This document shows, in pieces, positions 20,716 to 31,298 of a stretch of DNA of 64,000 nucleotides. Under the pieces are notes generated by a model. It made no database searches. It was given only the letters and a program-made list of their open reading frames with translations, and was not told where the DNA came from. This stretch comes from Meandrina meandrites (taxonomy: Eukaryota > Cnidaria > Anthozoa > Scleractinia > Meandrinidae): NCBI GenBank assembly GCA_963693305.1, contig OY855908.1, positions 29,384,305 through 29,448,304 of the forward strand. Direction: 5' to 3'. The position numbers and the translations under genes were made by a program. The first letter of the stretch is position 1. The number at the start of each line of letters is the position of its first letter.

Positions 20716-22590
20716 TTATTGCAAAAGCACAGCAAAGAAAGCCAATTTTTAAAACCCTAAATATTTACTATAGCGATTAGTAAGAAAATTTAAATATTAA
20801 TATGGGCACGTTGAGACCTCACAAACATAGGATGGTAAGTCTGTGGTGCAGCGCGGTTGTTTGGGCTCATGGATTAAGAACGAGGTAAATCCATGTGTAG
20901 CGCGCTTGGTTGGGCTTGTGGATCATATTTATAAGTGGTTGGGTATTCTAAATTTCAACCGAAACCGGCATCAGTCACCAACAACGTCTTCTCACTCGGA
21001 CGGTGACCAGACAAACTGTTGTGTGCAATAGCGAAACGGGCAAGGTTTAAAAATAGAAGGCAAATGATTATACCCCCCACGAGGCTCAAACAACATCAGC
21101 GTGTTCTGAGAGTAATAGAGGGAATCGGGGCGAAGTTTTCGTTTGAAGAAGTGTTATAGGAACACCGGCTGTTTTAGAAAGTGCCATTCCAGTTTGTTTG
21201 TGTGAGTTATGACGTCACTCGCGCGTTTCGCTATTGCCCTTTTCACGATTTACTTCCTTACTTGCATTACAAAAAAAAATATTACTGCGGTTGCGAAGCA
21301 GTTTGCGGTAGAAAGAACAAAATTGCCCGAAATCATTGGTTTTTGATCAATGATCTCTCTGTAAAGGCTTTTCTCGTGTTCCCCCAGTTATGCAACATCC
21401 CCAACAAACCCATAGAAAGTGTGGTCTATTGTAAGCAACAAGCATTGGCGTCGCTTATCCCTGTCCAAGCTCGCGACTCCGGGCTATCCCTGAAACCCGA
21501 AAAAAATCCCGGAACAACGATCCGATGTTCCAACGTTTCAGCGTTCCAGCGTTTCAGCGGTAGAGTTCCCGACGCTGAAGACTGGGCTCCAGTGTAGGTA
21601 CTGTAATGGCGGCGTGCATGTGATTTGTTGTAGAAGACGCTGTCGCTGTTTTAACAGTTTTATAAAGGTAAGAGTCTTTTAGAAAACACATTTTTCCTAT
21701 CCAGAGCTGTAGAATACAAATCACCAATATTTATGTCACTGAATAGGAGTACACAGCTCGAAATAACCGCAGATCAGTCGCTTTCGCCGGTCACATAACA
21801 ATCATTCTCCTATAAAATATACAGTGTGGGAATATTCGCCGGGATTCACTTAGCCTGGGGCGTTTTTAGTATAATTTTTAGAGGTGACTATCAAGAGATC
21901 TGTCATCATAAACGGCAAAATAACGAAAGAAAACATTTGAATTGTAGACATAACTGATGCTTTGCACGCAGGTTACAAGTTTAATATACAACATGCGACA
22001 AGGGACAGCGCGTCTCCCAGACACTTAGAGCAATGAGTAATTAATGTATGCCTACGGATTGTGTCTCTTTTAATGCACAGCTATCCGCCATGTTCATTGT
22101 TGATTCCTTTAAAATTCCTTCGTATTTAATTTGTGTTCACCTACGTTACAGCTACAAAGTTAGTGGCTACAAAATCTTATATAATGTGTTTGTTTCAAAC
22201 CTTGTGATATGATCGATTTGTTTGTTGTTGTTTTTTTTTGTCGAATGTATATTTATTCAATGGTTTGTTGGATTAACACTTATTAACTAGTCCCTCCTTA
22301 GTGTCTATTTGACTTAACGACCTAGCGACTGAAAATTTCTTTGAAAAATTAGTGGCAACCCTGATCACATCTTGGGGGCGGGGGGAGTAGAAACACTCTT
22401 AGTCGCTTCATGCTACAGAAACCGGGATAAACTCCGGCCTGATGGGCCTCTTGGCTGGAATGCAGACTTTACCTTTTCTCATAGGATTGTTGTTGCTTTG
22501 CTGAAATTGATTGACACTTGAACAAAGTATGCGTCAGTACCTAGCCAGTTCAGCTGGTTGAGTGATACTGAATGAGGGCTAATATATAGA
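20716..22590. other. Remainder of unit B, no gene recognised
   Basis: Matches unit A in patches (20977-21760 vs 6597-7100; 21850-21930 vs 7375-7450; 22370-22585 vs 9665-9885). The possible first exon and donor recur at 21606-21667. No supported gene. Confidence 0.45.
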
Positions 22591-24483
22591 TTTAGGCAGG
22601 CCTAAATGCGGAGCTCCCATTTATCATTAGCAATAAGTAGCCACACTATTTCTAAGCTAATTATAGAGTGGCAAAATAAATAAATTAGTTTTTAATCGCT
22701 CATGGTTAAACTTTTAAGTATGAGCTAGTATAAAATATCTTACATCTAGAAACCTCTCATGGTTTTGTTTACGAAAGCGATGTCAACATATTTCAAGGCG
22801 AAACCGAAATTGACGAGTGCACTTTATTGGGTTCCTCACGTACGCACGCAGGAGCACACAACAGATATCTTTGTAAAACTTTTTACAGCGTTTACTGCAC
22901 ACTAATTAATACACCTTTATGAGTTATTCAATGTAAAAAGGACCTTGATCTTGTTTTGATTTAATACAAAACAGTAAGGGCAAAAAATCAACTCAAGGCA
23001 AAAACAAAGTACAGAAAAACAAAGTAAATCGCTGCTAAACACAGTAAACCAAATGAACTCACGCCACGGGCAAACTGAGAAATTGATGGTTCCGGTTTTG
23101 TAAGTCAGATTTTGTGTAAGAATTGTGACAGTTTGTGATTTGGGAAGTGGTGCACGCTAACTTAGAATAAGCTTACAATGCATCTTCTTTCTTTTCGCTG
23201 CGGTTTGGTTGCATGATAACCTAATTCTGTTTTATCGTATGCGTTGCTAAATACCTAAGGGAACTTTATGCAGAGAACTGATTCAATTTTCTTCATTTCT
23301 GGTAAGCAAATATGCGGTAGGTGAAGCCCGGGAGGTAAAGTCTGAACTCACTGAGCCAAACAAAGGTAACTCGCAACGAAATCGGCGAAATATATATTGG
23401 TTTACCCGTTAAAGATTTCGAGATCATTTCAACGCACTCGCTGATAAGAGAAACAAAAAAAAAATGCAATCGAGTATCAAAAAGAGTGGTTGGATAATAG
23501 ATCACTTAAAAATATTTTGGTGTGCAGTATCGCTGAGTAGTTTTACTCGTTTTTGTTTGCAGGATTTTTCCATACGTGTAGTTTGTAATTTACAAATCGA
23601 AATCGTGATTTTGATCCGTGAAGCTTAATAATTTAATATTGTTTTCAAAATCCAACAATGAACATCACAGTTAACTCGACTAACTAAAACACAAAACAAT
23701 TAGTCCAAATGAAATATTTAATAAACAATGTCTGTATAAAATGTACAAACATGAACAAGTTTGAAAGCAGCATTAATTGAATTGTAAATATTTACGAAAA
23801 GATGCGAAAACGATACAACTTCAAATTCGCTCATAAATGAAGTATAAATAGATTCTCATGCACAACAAAAAAAGACTTATGATTAGTGCATACATTTACG
23901 TTTGTTACCTCATCTTTGGAGAAGGCTTGTATATTCTGCAGGGCTAAAATTTCAAACCATCACAATAATATCGGAAGCGAACACGCCACTCGTTGTAAGC
24001 TTACTCCAACACTACCGACATATAAGTTCTTACAGTGTTTTGAATTATCGTTGTTCTTCGCTGCTTTTCTGCCTGTTTTTCCGAGCTCGTTATTGCTCTT
24101 TTTCTCGTTGCTCTTCGCTAGTTCGCTGTCTTCTTTGTCGGGCCCTTTCTTGCTCGTTTGCTCGCTGCTCTTTGTAATTCCGCCTGTTCTCTCTTGCCCT
24201 TTCTCGCTCTCTTTCTCGCCGCAGTTCACTTGAACCCTTTCTCCTTGAAGATGAATTTACTACACTCTCGTTTGTCGATATCGACATAACAAGAGGTTAG
24301 AATAAAAAGTTTTTCCCTCACGCTTTATCTTCAGACAAACTGAAATACAGTCGTTTTGAATTTTCTTTGTCAGAAAATTTATCAAAACGGACCGACAAAC
24401 GGACCTTGGATCACCTTGGATGCGATTTCCCGCCAAAAAACGCGGGTTACCAGCAAACTCGTCCCCAGCCCTAATCCGTGCGT

Positions 24484-24515
24484 ACGGACGGACGGACGGA
24501 CGGACGGACGGACGT
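24484..24515. repeat. (GGAC)n microsatellite
   Basis: About seven tandem GGAC units follow GTGCGTAC. Confidence 0.85.
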
Positions 24516-24572
24516 GACATCCAAATTTTCTCGGCTTGATGGGTTACCAATTTCTATAGCAATGGTGCTCCG

Positions 24573-24599
24573 CCCGCGGGCGCCTTCGGCGCCCGCGGG
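24573..24599. other. GC-rich perfect hairpin
   Basis: CCCGCGGGCGCC and GGCGCCCGCGGG face each other across a TTC loop, in otherwise A+T-rich DNA. It directly precedes R3. Symmetric GTGCTCCGC and GGAGCTCCGC flanks suggest the end of a repeat element. Confidence 0.8.
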
Positions 24600-24610
24600 A
24601 GCTCCGCTAT

Positions 24611-25177
24611 CAGTGTATTAGTAACAGACTTGAACTTCTTTGAAAACTCTTGATTAAGGGTAGTCTCTTGGAAAGCTCCTTATATATTATCTCTACTACC
24701 TGCTTCTGGAAACACCTTGAATTTATATACTTGGTTACCGTGTTAACTTAATTAAGTGCCGTATATGAGAGCAAAATTATTAAAGAGTGCCACACTGACT
24801 AAGCGCTAATTCATTCACAACAGTACGGTGCTTAATCAAAGTATCATCAGACCGCCTCCTCCCCAGGGCTTTTCCCTTCTTCGCTTGGGAACGAGGTTGA
24901 TCATCCGACTGAATTGTTTGAGGAGTCAGCTGAAAACTAAACCCGTCTTGGAAATTTATTCTCCTGGATTAGAATATATTTCAGTTCGAAGTGGCAATAT
25001 TTATTGCTTTCTGTCTTTCACTTTTACTTTTTTCGCCGCAACAAATAAGCAGTGCAGCCAAGGCACTAAAATTTAAAGACCGAACACGGGTTAAGGTGTT
25101 TCAAAATGAAAATGCTACTATTCCCTTAACCGAAAACTGTTTTTAAGCAAGTTGCTAGAAAACGTTACACCAATGAA
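24611..25177 (+). repeat. R3: third copy of the R repeat, interrupted by the Ngaro-like element
   Basis: Same start (GTATTAGTAACAGACT) and course as R1 and R2, about 554 bp to GCTAGAAAACG, then TTACACCAATGAA as after R2. It is more diverged from R1 and R2 than they are from each other. The repeat is cut at 25178 and its continuation (GTCTGATGCGCTTGACTC) resumes at about 31002. Confidence 0.88.
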
Positions 25178-25374
25178 ATGTTATTTTTGACGATTGAGCT
25201 TGCGAAGAAGGCCGAAAAAACTATTTTGCCGGCACGGGACACAACACGGCCTGGGTCCCAGGCCGGTGCACTATGGGTGGTTAACCAGGGGTATATAAGG
25301 GGGAGTTTAGCACATGATAGTCATCTAGGCCTCTGAACCAACCCAGTTCAGGGCTCCGTTTATTTCGTTCACTC
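25178..25374 (+). repeat. A1 split direct repeat
   Basis: Begins ATGTTATTTTTGACGA and holds GCCGGCACGGGACACAACAC, a TATATAAGG TATA-like box (about 25293), and ends near GGGCTCCGTTTATTT. It is almost the same as A2. The TATA-like box upstream of gag suggests that it carries the element promoter. Confidence 0.9.
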
Positions 25375-25406
25375 GGTTTTCTCTCGCTTTCGCCGTTGAA
25401 TTCGCC

Positions 25407-26115
25407 ATGTCTATTTCTAAGGACGAAGTTTCCGAGCTTATCACCGCCAACAACCAGCAGTTAATGAATTATTTTAAAGACCTACTGCAGGACACCGTCG
25501 GCCAAATCAAACGGGCCAACGAGGATGCCGCGGACTCACAAATGAGAGAGATAAAGAAGCTCAAATTCAGCGAGCCCCGCAAGTTCAAGCGTAAGTCAAA
25601 TGAGGATCAGTATAAATTCAACCTCAAACTAGCGGAAACTCTAGACGAAGTCTGCCGCCGAAAAGTTACAGCTCGACAAAGTTAAAGCCGATCTGGACGC
25701 AGGTGAGAAACTACTCATCGAACGCCAAAAGCATATTCTTCTCGCAGACAAATCGGATTCTGGGTGGCTTACTGTAGAGGAGTATAAGAAGCACGATTTG
25801 GCGGATAATTCTGACGACGAGAAGCGAAGTTTCAGTGCTGAGCGCCGTGCTCGATCGACTCTGTCTTCCCTGAGGAAGAAAAAGATCGCTTCGTTCGCCA
25901 CGTCCAAGAGACCTCAACTTGCACGAACGTCTGTTCCTTCTTCTTCATCAAACGCTCAGCCACAACCCGCTCAGGCGATTCAGTCCCTCGTGTCCCCTAT
26001 GTATACGGTTCGTCGTCCCAATATGGGAACCTGTTTTGCTTGTGGCAAGCCCGGGCATTGGCGTGCTACCTGTCCAGCGATGTCCAAACAGCAGCCTTCG
26101 CCAGCTCCTAAATGA
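25407..26115 (+). pseudogene. Ngaro-like gag, frameshifted
   Basis: The first frame starts at ATG 25407 and runs to 25685 (lysine- and glutamate-rich, coiled-coil-like). Homologous-looking coding continues in another frame from about 25660 to 26115, so one frameshift lies at 25660-25690. The C-terminal part carries a CCHC zinc knuckle (CFACGKPGHWRATC, about 26032-26073), as in gag proteins that bind element RNA. It starts about 30 bp after A1. The shift could be programmed, but the other frames are also broken, so a mutation is simpler. Confidence 0.8.
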
Positions 26116-26151
26116 CTACGAGATCAGGATAAACAAGGTGTAGTTCCTTCC

Positions 26152-28279
26152 TTGTTTGATTTCAACGATTTAGTTATGGAAGCGGAGGATGACAGTACTT
26201 TCAATTGTAACTCTGCTTGCTCTGAGGTTGATCCACTTGTTTTGAATACATTTCATGATTCACATTGTGCATCTGATCTTTCTAGTGAGGCAACTGTGCG
26301 GGGTAGGCTTAAATTGTGCATCGATTTCTGGCGTTCTTTAGAATCTTCACAGTTTATTCTTAATATCATCAGCCAAGGTTACAAAATATCCTTCTTCGAA
26401 CTTCCGACGCCTTTTGTCAAGGCTAACAATGCTTCGGCGCTTTCGAACAGTTCCTTCGTTTCCAAAGCTGTTAATGAACTCCTCCATGCTAACCTTATTG
26501 AAGAAATTTTTTGCGTGCCTGACATTATCAACCCGCTTTCTGTTTCCACGCGCAGCTCTGGCAAACAAAGGTTAATTTTGGACCTTAGGCACGTGAATAC
26601 TTTCATTTTTAAACAAAAGTTTAAATGTGAGGACTTAAGCGTCGCCGTTCAGATCTTTGACAAGGGTTTTCATTTATTCAAATTTGACTTGAAATCAGGA
26701 TATCATCACATTGAGATTTTTCCCGCGCATCGCAAGTTCCTTACGTTCGCCTGGGATTTCGGAACAGTGGATCTTTCAGATATTTTCAGTTTTGCGTGCT
26801 TCCATTTGGATTGTCCTCAGCCCCTTTCATATTTACTAAAATGTTTAAACCGCTTCTAAAGTCTTGGAGAAGTAGGGGCATTCCAATTGCCATTTCCCTC
26901 GACGACGGGCTAGGTGGTGGAGCTGACCATGTTTCCGCCAAAATTAACAGTTTAGTCGTGCATTCTGACCTATTGAAGTCTGGCTTTGTTCCCAACGAAG
27001 TTAAGTCTCAGTGGGAGCCTACGCAGATCATCACCTGGTTAGGAGTTATTCTTAACTCTATCGACGGTTCTGTTAAGGCCACTGACGAGCGTATTTCCAA
27101 GCTTTCTGACGATCTCGAGACCTTGTCCACTCTTCAGCATCCCGCGTCCGTTCATGTTAAGTGCGTAGCTCGCGTTGCCGGCCAGATTATCTCTCTTTCT
27201 AGCTGCGTGGGTCCAGTCGCCCGTATTATGACAAGATTTCTTTTCTCGGTGATCAACAGTGCTGTTTCTTGGGACTGTCATGTTTCGCTTACCGAGGATG
27301 CGATTTCTGAGATTGTTTTTTGGAGACGCAATGTCCACTCCCTTAATGGCAAAGTGTTTGGGGGGCTAAGTCTCTTCCGGCTAGGATAAGTTTTTCTGAT
27401 GCATCTAATGCCGCTTGTGGCGCGTTCGTTCAACTGCAATCGAACACTGACCTGGTGTTTCACCAGAACTGGTCCATCGATGAGAGTGCTAAAAGTTCTA
27501 CTTGGAGAGAACTTAAGGCTGTGTGCCTCGCCTTAGAAGCCTTTCATAGTCATCTTGCTGGTTCTAAGGTCGTCTGGTACTCCGACAACCAGAATGTCTC
27601 GTCCATTCTACTCAACGGCAGTAGGAAGGTCGACCCTCAACGTCTCGCCCTTCAAGCTTTTGACACCTGCCTTCGGCATCGCATTACTTTGGATCCTAAG
27701 TGGATCCCTAGGGATCTTAACGTTAGAGCGGATCTCATTAGCAAACACGTCGATTTCGATGATTATGTACTGAACGATGTTATTTTTCAGGGCTTAGACG
27801 AGCTGTGGGGTCCCCATAGCGTCGACAGGTTTGCCTGCAACTACAAGGCCAAGCTTCCCAGATTCAATTCCAGGTTTGCTCAACCAGGATCCGAAGCAGT
27901 GGACGCATTTTGCCAGGACTGGGGAAGTGACAATAATTGGATGTGCCCTCCAGTTTGCCTCGCCGCTAGAGTCATTAAGCATTTGGGTCTGTGCCAGGCC
28001 AGGGGAACTTTAATTATTACCATTTGGAAGTCGTCCTTCTTCTGGGGCACCTGTACTAAGGATGGGGTTCACTGGAGTGACTTTGTCTTTGACTGGGTAT
28101 ATCTCCCCAAGTTTCAGGGGCTGTTCGTAAAAGAGAAAGCGCGTAATTCCCTCTTTGGCTCCAGATCGTTAAATTTTGACGTTGTGGCGCTTAGAATCGA
28201 TTTTAGCCGTACCAGGCACCCTTTGTCCCGTAGAGGCTATTGCACGTCGCCCCCCGGCCAATGTAGCTCTTGTTTTTAG
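26152..28279 (+). pseudogene. Ngaro-like reverse transcriptase-RNase H, multiply frameshifted
   Basis: RT part 1 (26152 to about 26785) shows KQRLILDLRHVN and LFKFDLKSGYHHIEI (motif A). The frame then shifts, and part 2 (about 26796-27389) shows MLPFGLSSAPFIFTK and the catalytic SLDDG (motif C; Ser where Tyr or Phe is usual). A second shift near 27385 leads to RNase H: SDASNAACGA (catalytic Asp at 27398), TWRELKAV (Glu) and YSDNQN (Asp). The C-terminal block with GPHSVDRFA and PRFNSRF is typical of DIRS-order polyproteins. I see no separate DAM-like methyltransferase, which favours Ngaro over DIRS1/PAT, but that is not firm. Confidence 0.85.
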
Positions 28280-28548
28280 GTTTTGCGTTCCTAATTGGAA
28301 TTGCAGAATGCCCTGGGGGTTCGCCTTAATTGTTCCTCAGATCAATATTGTTTTGTTTCACCCTAGTTGCCTTTCATTCGCCATGTAGGTTGGCTTCTTG
28401 CCTGTATTTCGCTTTTACTTTCATCGCGAATAAAGTCTCATTTCCATTGTGTCCTCCTCTTGCATTACTTTATTTATGTCCTTTTTTGTGCCATGTTATG
28501 CTCCACTCGGCTTTCTTTTTATCTCCTCAGATGTTTTTTTGCTCAGGT

Positions 28549-29538
28549 TTCAGGCGAAACCAGCCCGCACTGGGAGATGGCGCTATCCCGGGTCTGGCGG
28601 ACAGACTGAAGACCACGGTCCTTTCTTCCAAAGCCTGCAGCACTTCCTCTCAGTATCGCCGTGCATATTGCAAGTGGAAGGAGTTCGCGGTTTGTAAGCT
28701 TAACGAAAATGGTTTTCCCGCCGACCCTTTTCACGTAGGTCTTTACTTACAGCATCTTATCGAGCAGTCCCAGTCTCCCAGCGTTATTGATTCCGCCTTT
28801 TACGGCATTAAATGGGCACATGATCTGGCTGGTCTTCCTTCCCCGACCGACAACTCTGTAGTTCAGGCTGTCAGGTCTGCATCCAAGAGAGTCCTTGGCA
28901 CTGCAACGGTGAATCGTAAAGAGCCTATTTCCTCCGATTTAATCCTTAAAATTGTTAGCTAGGCCAATTTAGATAACCCAGTGGATTTGCGAAATGTTAC
29001 GATGTATGTTTTGTGCTTTACCGGCTTTTTCAGATTTGACGACATATCCCGAGTTAGGAGAAGTGATATTTCCTTCAAAGAAGGCTTTATGGTCATTCAT
29101 GTGCACAAGAGTAATAACGACCAGCTCCGTAAGGGGAACGAAGTTGTCATTTCCGAGTTATCCAGCCCTGCATGTCCAATTAAATTGCTCAGGAAGTATT
29201 TAGATAAGTTTCAAATTACCCCTGACTCTCGTGACCTCATTTTCAAGCCCATTTCCAGGGGGGAAAGTTCTTGTAAGTTAGTCTCTCCCGATAAGCCAAT
29301 CAGCTACAGCAGTATTCGGGATGGTTTCCGACGGGACTTAAAGAACATTGGGGTTGATCCCTCTAAGTTTGGTCTCCATTCCCTGCGTTCGGGAGGGGCC
29401 ACCTCGGCTGCTAATAACGGTGTAAACGACCGAGTTTTTCAGCGCCATGGTCGCTGGAAATCGGCTGAAGCCAAGAATATCTATGTGGATGACAGCATCG
29501 AGCAAAGACTTTCAGTTTCCAAGCTTCTTGGTCTTTAA
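28549..29538 (+). pseudogene. Tyrosine recombinase of the Ngaro-like element, amber-interrupted
   Basis: A single frame runs from about 28549 to 29538 with one in-frame TAG at 28960-28962. The N-terminal half is a core-binding-like domain (SSQYRRAYCKWKEF). The catalytic half keeps FTGFFRFDDISRVRRSD (first Arg), LHSLRSGGATSAANNG (His-x-x-Arg box), HGRWKS and a final YVDDS with the probable nucleophile Tyr. The catalytic set looks complete apart from the stop. Two acceptor-like sites (GCTCAG at 28546, TTTCAG at 28553) precede the coding part, and the 28280-28548 stretch could be an intron or inter-ORF spacer, as reported for some Ngaro elements; this is inference. Confidence 0.87.
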
Positions 29539-29580
29539 TTTCTCGCGCCGTTTGTCGGGTCCCCAATACTTTTTCGCTCT

Positions 29581-29676
29581 ATCGTGGTTTGGGTTGGTTC
29601 TTGCCAGGCCGCCTTCCTAAATAAACTTATTTGTCCTTAAGCTGTGTGCCTATTTGTTGTGAAGTGGAGGTAAAAT
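29581..29676 (+). repeat. B1 split direct repeat
   Basis: 96 bp, ATCGTGGTTTGGGTTGG to GGAGGTAAAAT, almost the same as B2 (30876-30971). It directly abuts A2. Confidence 0.92.
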
Positions 29677-29868
29677 ATGTTATTTCTGACGAATGAGCTT
29701 GCGAAGAAGGCCGAAATAACTATTTTGCCGGCACGGGACACAACACGGCCTGGTTTCCAGGCCGGTGCATTATGCGTGGTTAACCAGGGTTATATAAGGG
29801 GGAGCGGTTTAGCACGTGATAGTCATCTAGGCCTCTGAACCAACTCAGTTCAGGGCTCCGTTTATTTT
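29677..29868 (+). repeat. A2 split direct repeat
   Basis: Internal copy of A1, beginning ATGTTATTTCTGACGA and ending CTCCGTTTATTT. Confidence 0.92.
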
Positions 29869-30875
29869 TTATTTTTAGTTTTTCAGATTATTCTTCGCCT
29901 TGTTGTCGGCTAGCCTTGAATTTATTTGTAAAGCCTCAGTAGGATGGGCTACCAATTGTTGGAGCTTGAGCCATGGTTCCTACCCAGATTTCCTGCTTCT
30001 TTTTTGCCCACGGGGTTTTTTGTGGCAGGTTTTTTCTGGCCTCCGTGCTAATCGCGTTTTCATTATATGCGGTTGCTCAGCTCCGTTAGTTTGTTTATTC
30101 CAACTGATTTGTATTTATATTCTTGACTCGGGCTTTTGTAGCCGGGATGTTAAAGTTTTCGTTTTTCTATTAGTGGCACAGTGTATATCATTGTATTTCA
30201 GTATGAATTCTGTAGCCCTGTCGGCTGTTGGTAAGGAAGTTTGAAGCTTCTGCAGTTCGTTAGCCTAACTGGCACCATATTGTATTTCGGGGTTTTGGTC
30301 CAAAGTTGTGGACCTCCCAGTCGCAATTCGCAATTTATAGCCTTACTGGCACAATATATTTGTATTCAATGAACTGATGAACGCAGAGGGCTCCCTAGCC
30401 TAAAGTGCTATTGTACAAGAAGTTCGTTTGTCTTGCAAGTTTGCTGGCCTAACTGGCACAATATATTTGTATATACAGGGGATTTTAGTCCACAGAAAGT
30501 TCGTTGCATTCAAGAGATTTTAGTCCAAAGTAGTGGGCTCCTCAGACTTATGGCAGTTGTACACGAAGTTTGTTTGCCTTGCTAGTTTGTTAGCCTGGCT
30601 CACATAGTGATTTTGTCTTAGGGTTTTTTTGGTCCTAAGTAGTGGACTCCCCTGCCTTACTGGCAGTCAGTGATGTAAAGCTTGTTTAGGTAGCGTACTT
30701 ACGCAAAATGATCGAGAAATAGTTATGCATTGCTATATTCATTGACGTGAGATGGTTTGCAGGAATCCACAAGGACGCTACGCTAGTGGTCAGCGGTGAC
30801 GGTTTTTTCCTATCAAGAAGCAAGTTATTGAGTGTGTGATGTAACGTAGTTTATATTAGTTCTTGCAGTTGCTGT
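29869..30875 (+). repeat. A2-B2 spacer with degenerate tandem repeats
   Basis: Between A2 and B2 lies about 1 kb without a supported gene. From about 30240 to 30670 units of roughly 90-120 bp recur with GTTAGCCTAACTGGCAC, AATATATTTGTAT and GGTCC(T)AAAGTAGTGGACTCC. The open frame 29900-30244 has no domain. Confidence 0.65.
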
Positions 30876-30971
30876 ATCGTGGTTCGGGTTGGTTCTTGCC
30901 AGGCCGCCTTCCTAAATAAACTTATTTGTCCTTAAGCTGTGTGCTTATTTGTTGTGAAGTGGAGGTAAAAT
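30876..30971 (+). repeat. B2 split direct repeat
   Basis: Right-hand copy of B1. It is followed by TTTTCCAAGTTCTTGGTCC, which resembles TTTCCAAGCTTCTTGGTC just before the recombinase stop codon (about 29518). Confidence 0.92.
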
Positions 30972-30992
30972 TTTCCAAGTTCTTGGTCCTGG

Positions 30993-31298
30993 AATGTTTG
31001 CGTCTGATGCGCTTGACTCTTGCCTTCCATTTTGATTTTTGCCATGATGCTTCATGTGCATGATCTGGCAAGCATGGGTTAGGTACACGTCGAGCTGAAA
31101 ATTAATTAAATATTGACAAGAGATTAGTGGGGACTGGAAAAGAGTAAGTTGCCATGGTGTCACCTGTAAAACTATTAGTATGCCACGTTTCACTGGTCTC
31201 TGCAGCCAATTTACCAAGATAACTGTATTTTTATAATGGCCGATAAGTTGAGTTGAGTAAATGACGTTATCATTTCCCCTAATTTGCATATTTTACAG
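30993..31298 (+). repeat. Continuation of the R3/unit leader after the Ngaro-like insertion
   Basis: GTCTGATGCGCTTGACTCTT and GCTTCATGTGCATGATCTGG match 14660-14730, and GGAAAAGAGTAAGTTGCCAT with the following TTTCACTGGTCTCTGCAGC matches 117-215. It ends abruptly at the long-TIR element at 31299. Confidence 0.8.

Larger units (their letters stand above)
14641..22590 (+). repeat. Segmental duplication unit B
   Basis: Colinear direct copy of unit A with its own zinc-finger gene. The start (14641-14890) also matches 30993-31270, so at least three loci in the window share the leader. Unit B lacks the MITE at 3354-3679 and one copy of the 4167-5030 tandem, and has its own inserts at 18417-18554 and about 19630-20930. 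The open frame 21181-21597 has no detectable domain and is not conserved as a frame in unit A. Confidence 0.85.
22591..24610. other. Inter-repeat region with low-complexity stretches
   Basis: No gene is recognised. The segment 23280-23700 is an inverted copy of about 61060-61450 (shared TGAGTAGTTTTACTCGTTTT and TGAACATCACAG). From 24040 to 24235 the plus strand is a degenerate TTGCTC/TTCGC pyrimidine-rich repeat that opens several spurious frames. Short GGAC and GC-rich hairpin features at the right end are listed separately. Confidence 0.5.
25178..30992 (+). mobile_element. Ngaro/DIRS-like tyrosine-recombinase retroelement with split direct repeats
   Basis: Order: A1 (25178-25374), gag, RT-RNase H, tyrosine recombinase, B1 (29581-29676), A2 (29677-29868), spacer of about 1 kb, B2 (30876-30971). 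A1/A2 and B1/B2 pairs are highly similar, and B1 abuts A2 exactly. This A1-ORFs-B1-A2-B2 plan is the hallmark of PAT/Ngaro-type DIRS-order elements, which integrate through a circular intermediate with a tyrosine recombinase instead of a DDE integrase. Every reading frame is broken, so this copy is inactive. The insertion splits R3; the matching uninterrupted site is at about 14653. Confidence 0.92.

Noticed and set aside
21181..21597. 138-codon open frame in unit B
   Set aside because: The corresponding stretch of unit A is not open in the same frame, there is no recognised domain, and codon content looks random.
23886..24287. Overlapping Ser/Leu/Phe-rich and Arg/Glu-rich frames at 23.9-24.3 kb
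   Set aside because: They are translations of a pyrimidine-rich simple repeat, open on both strands.
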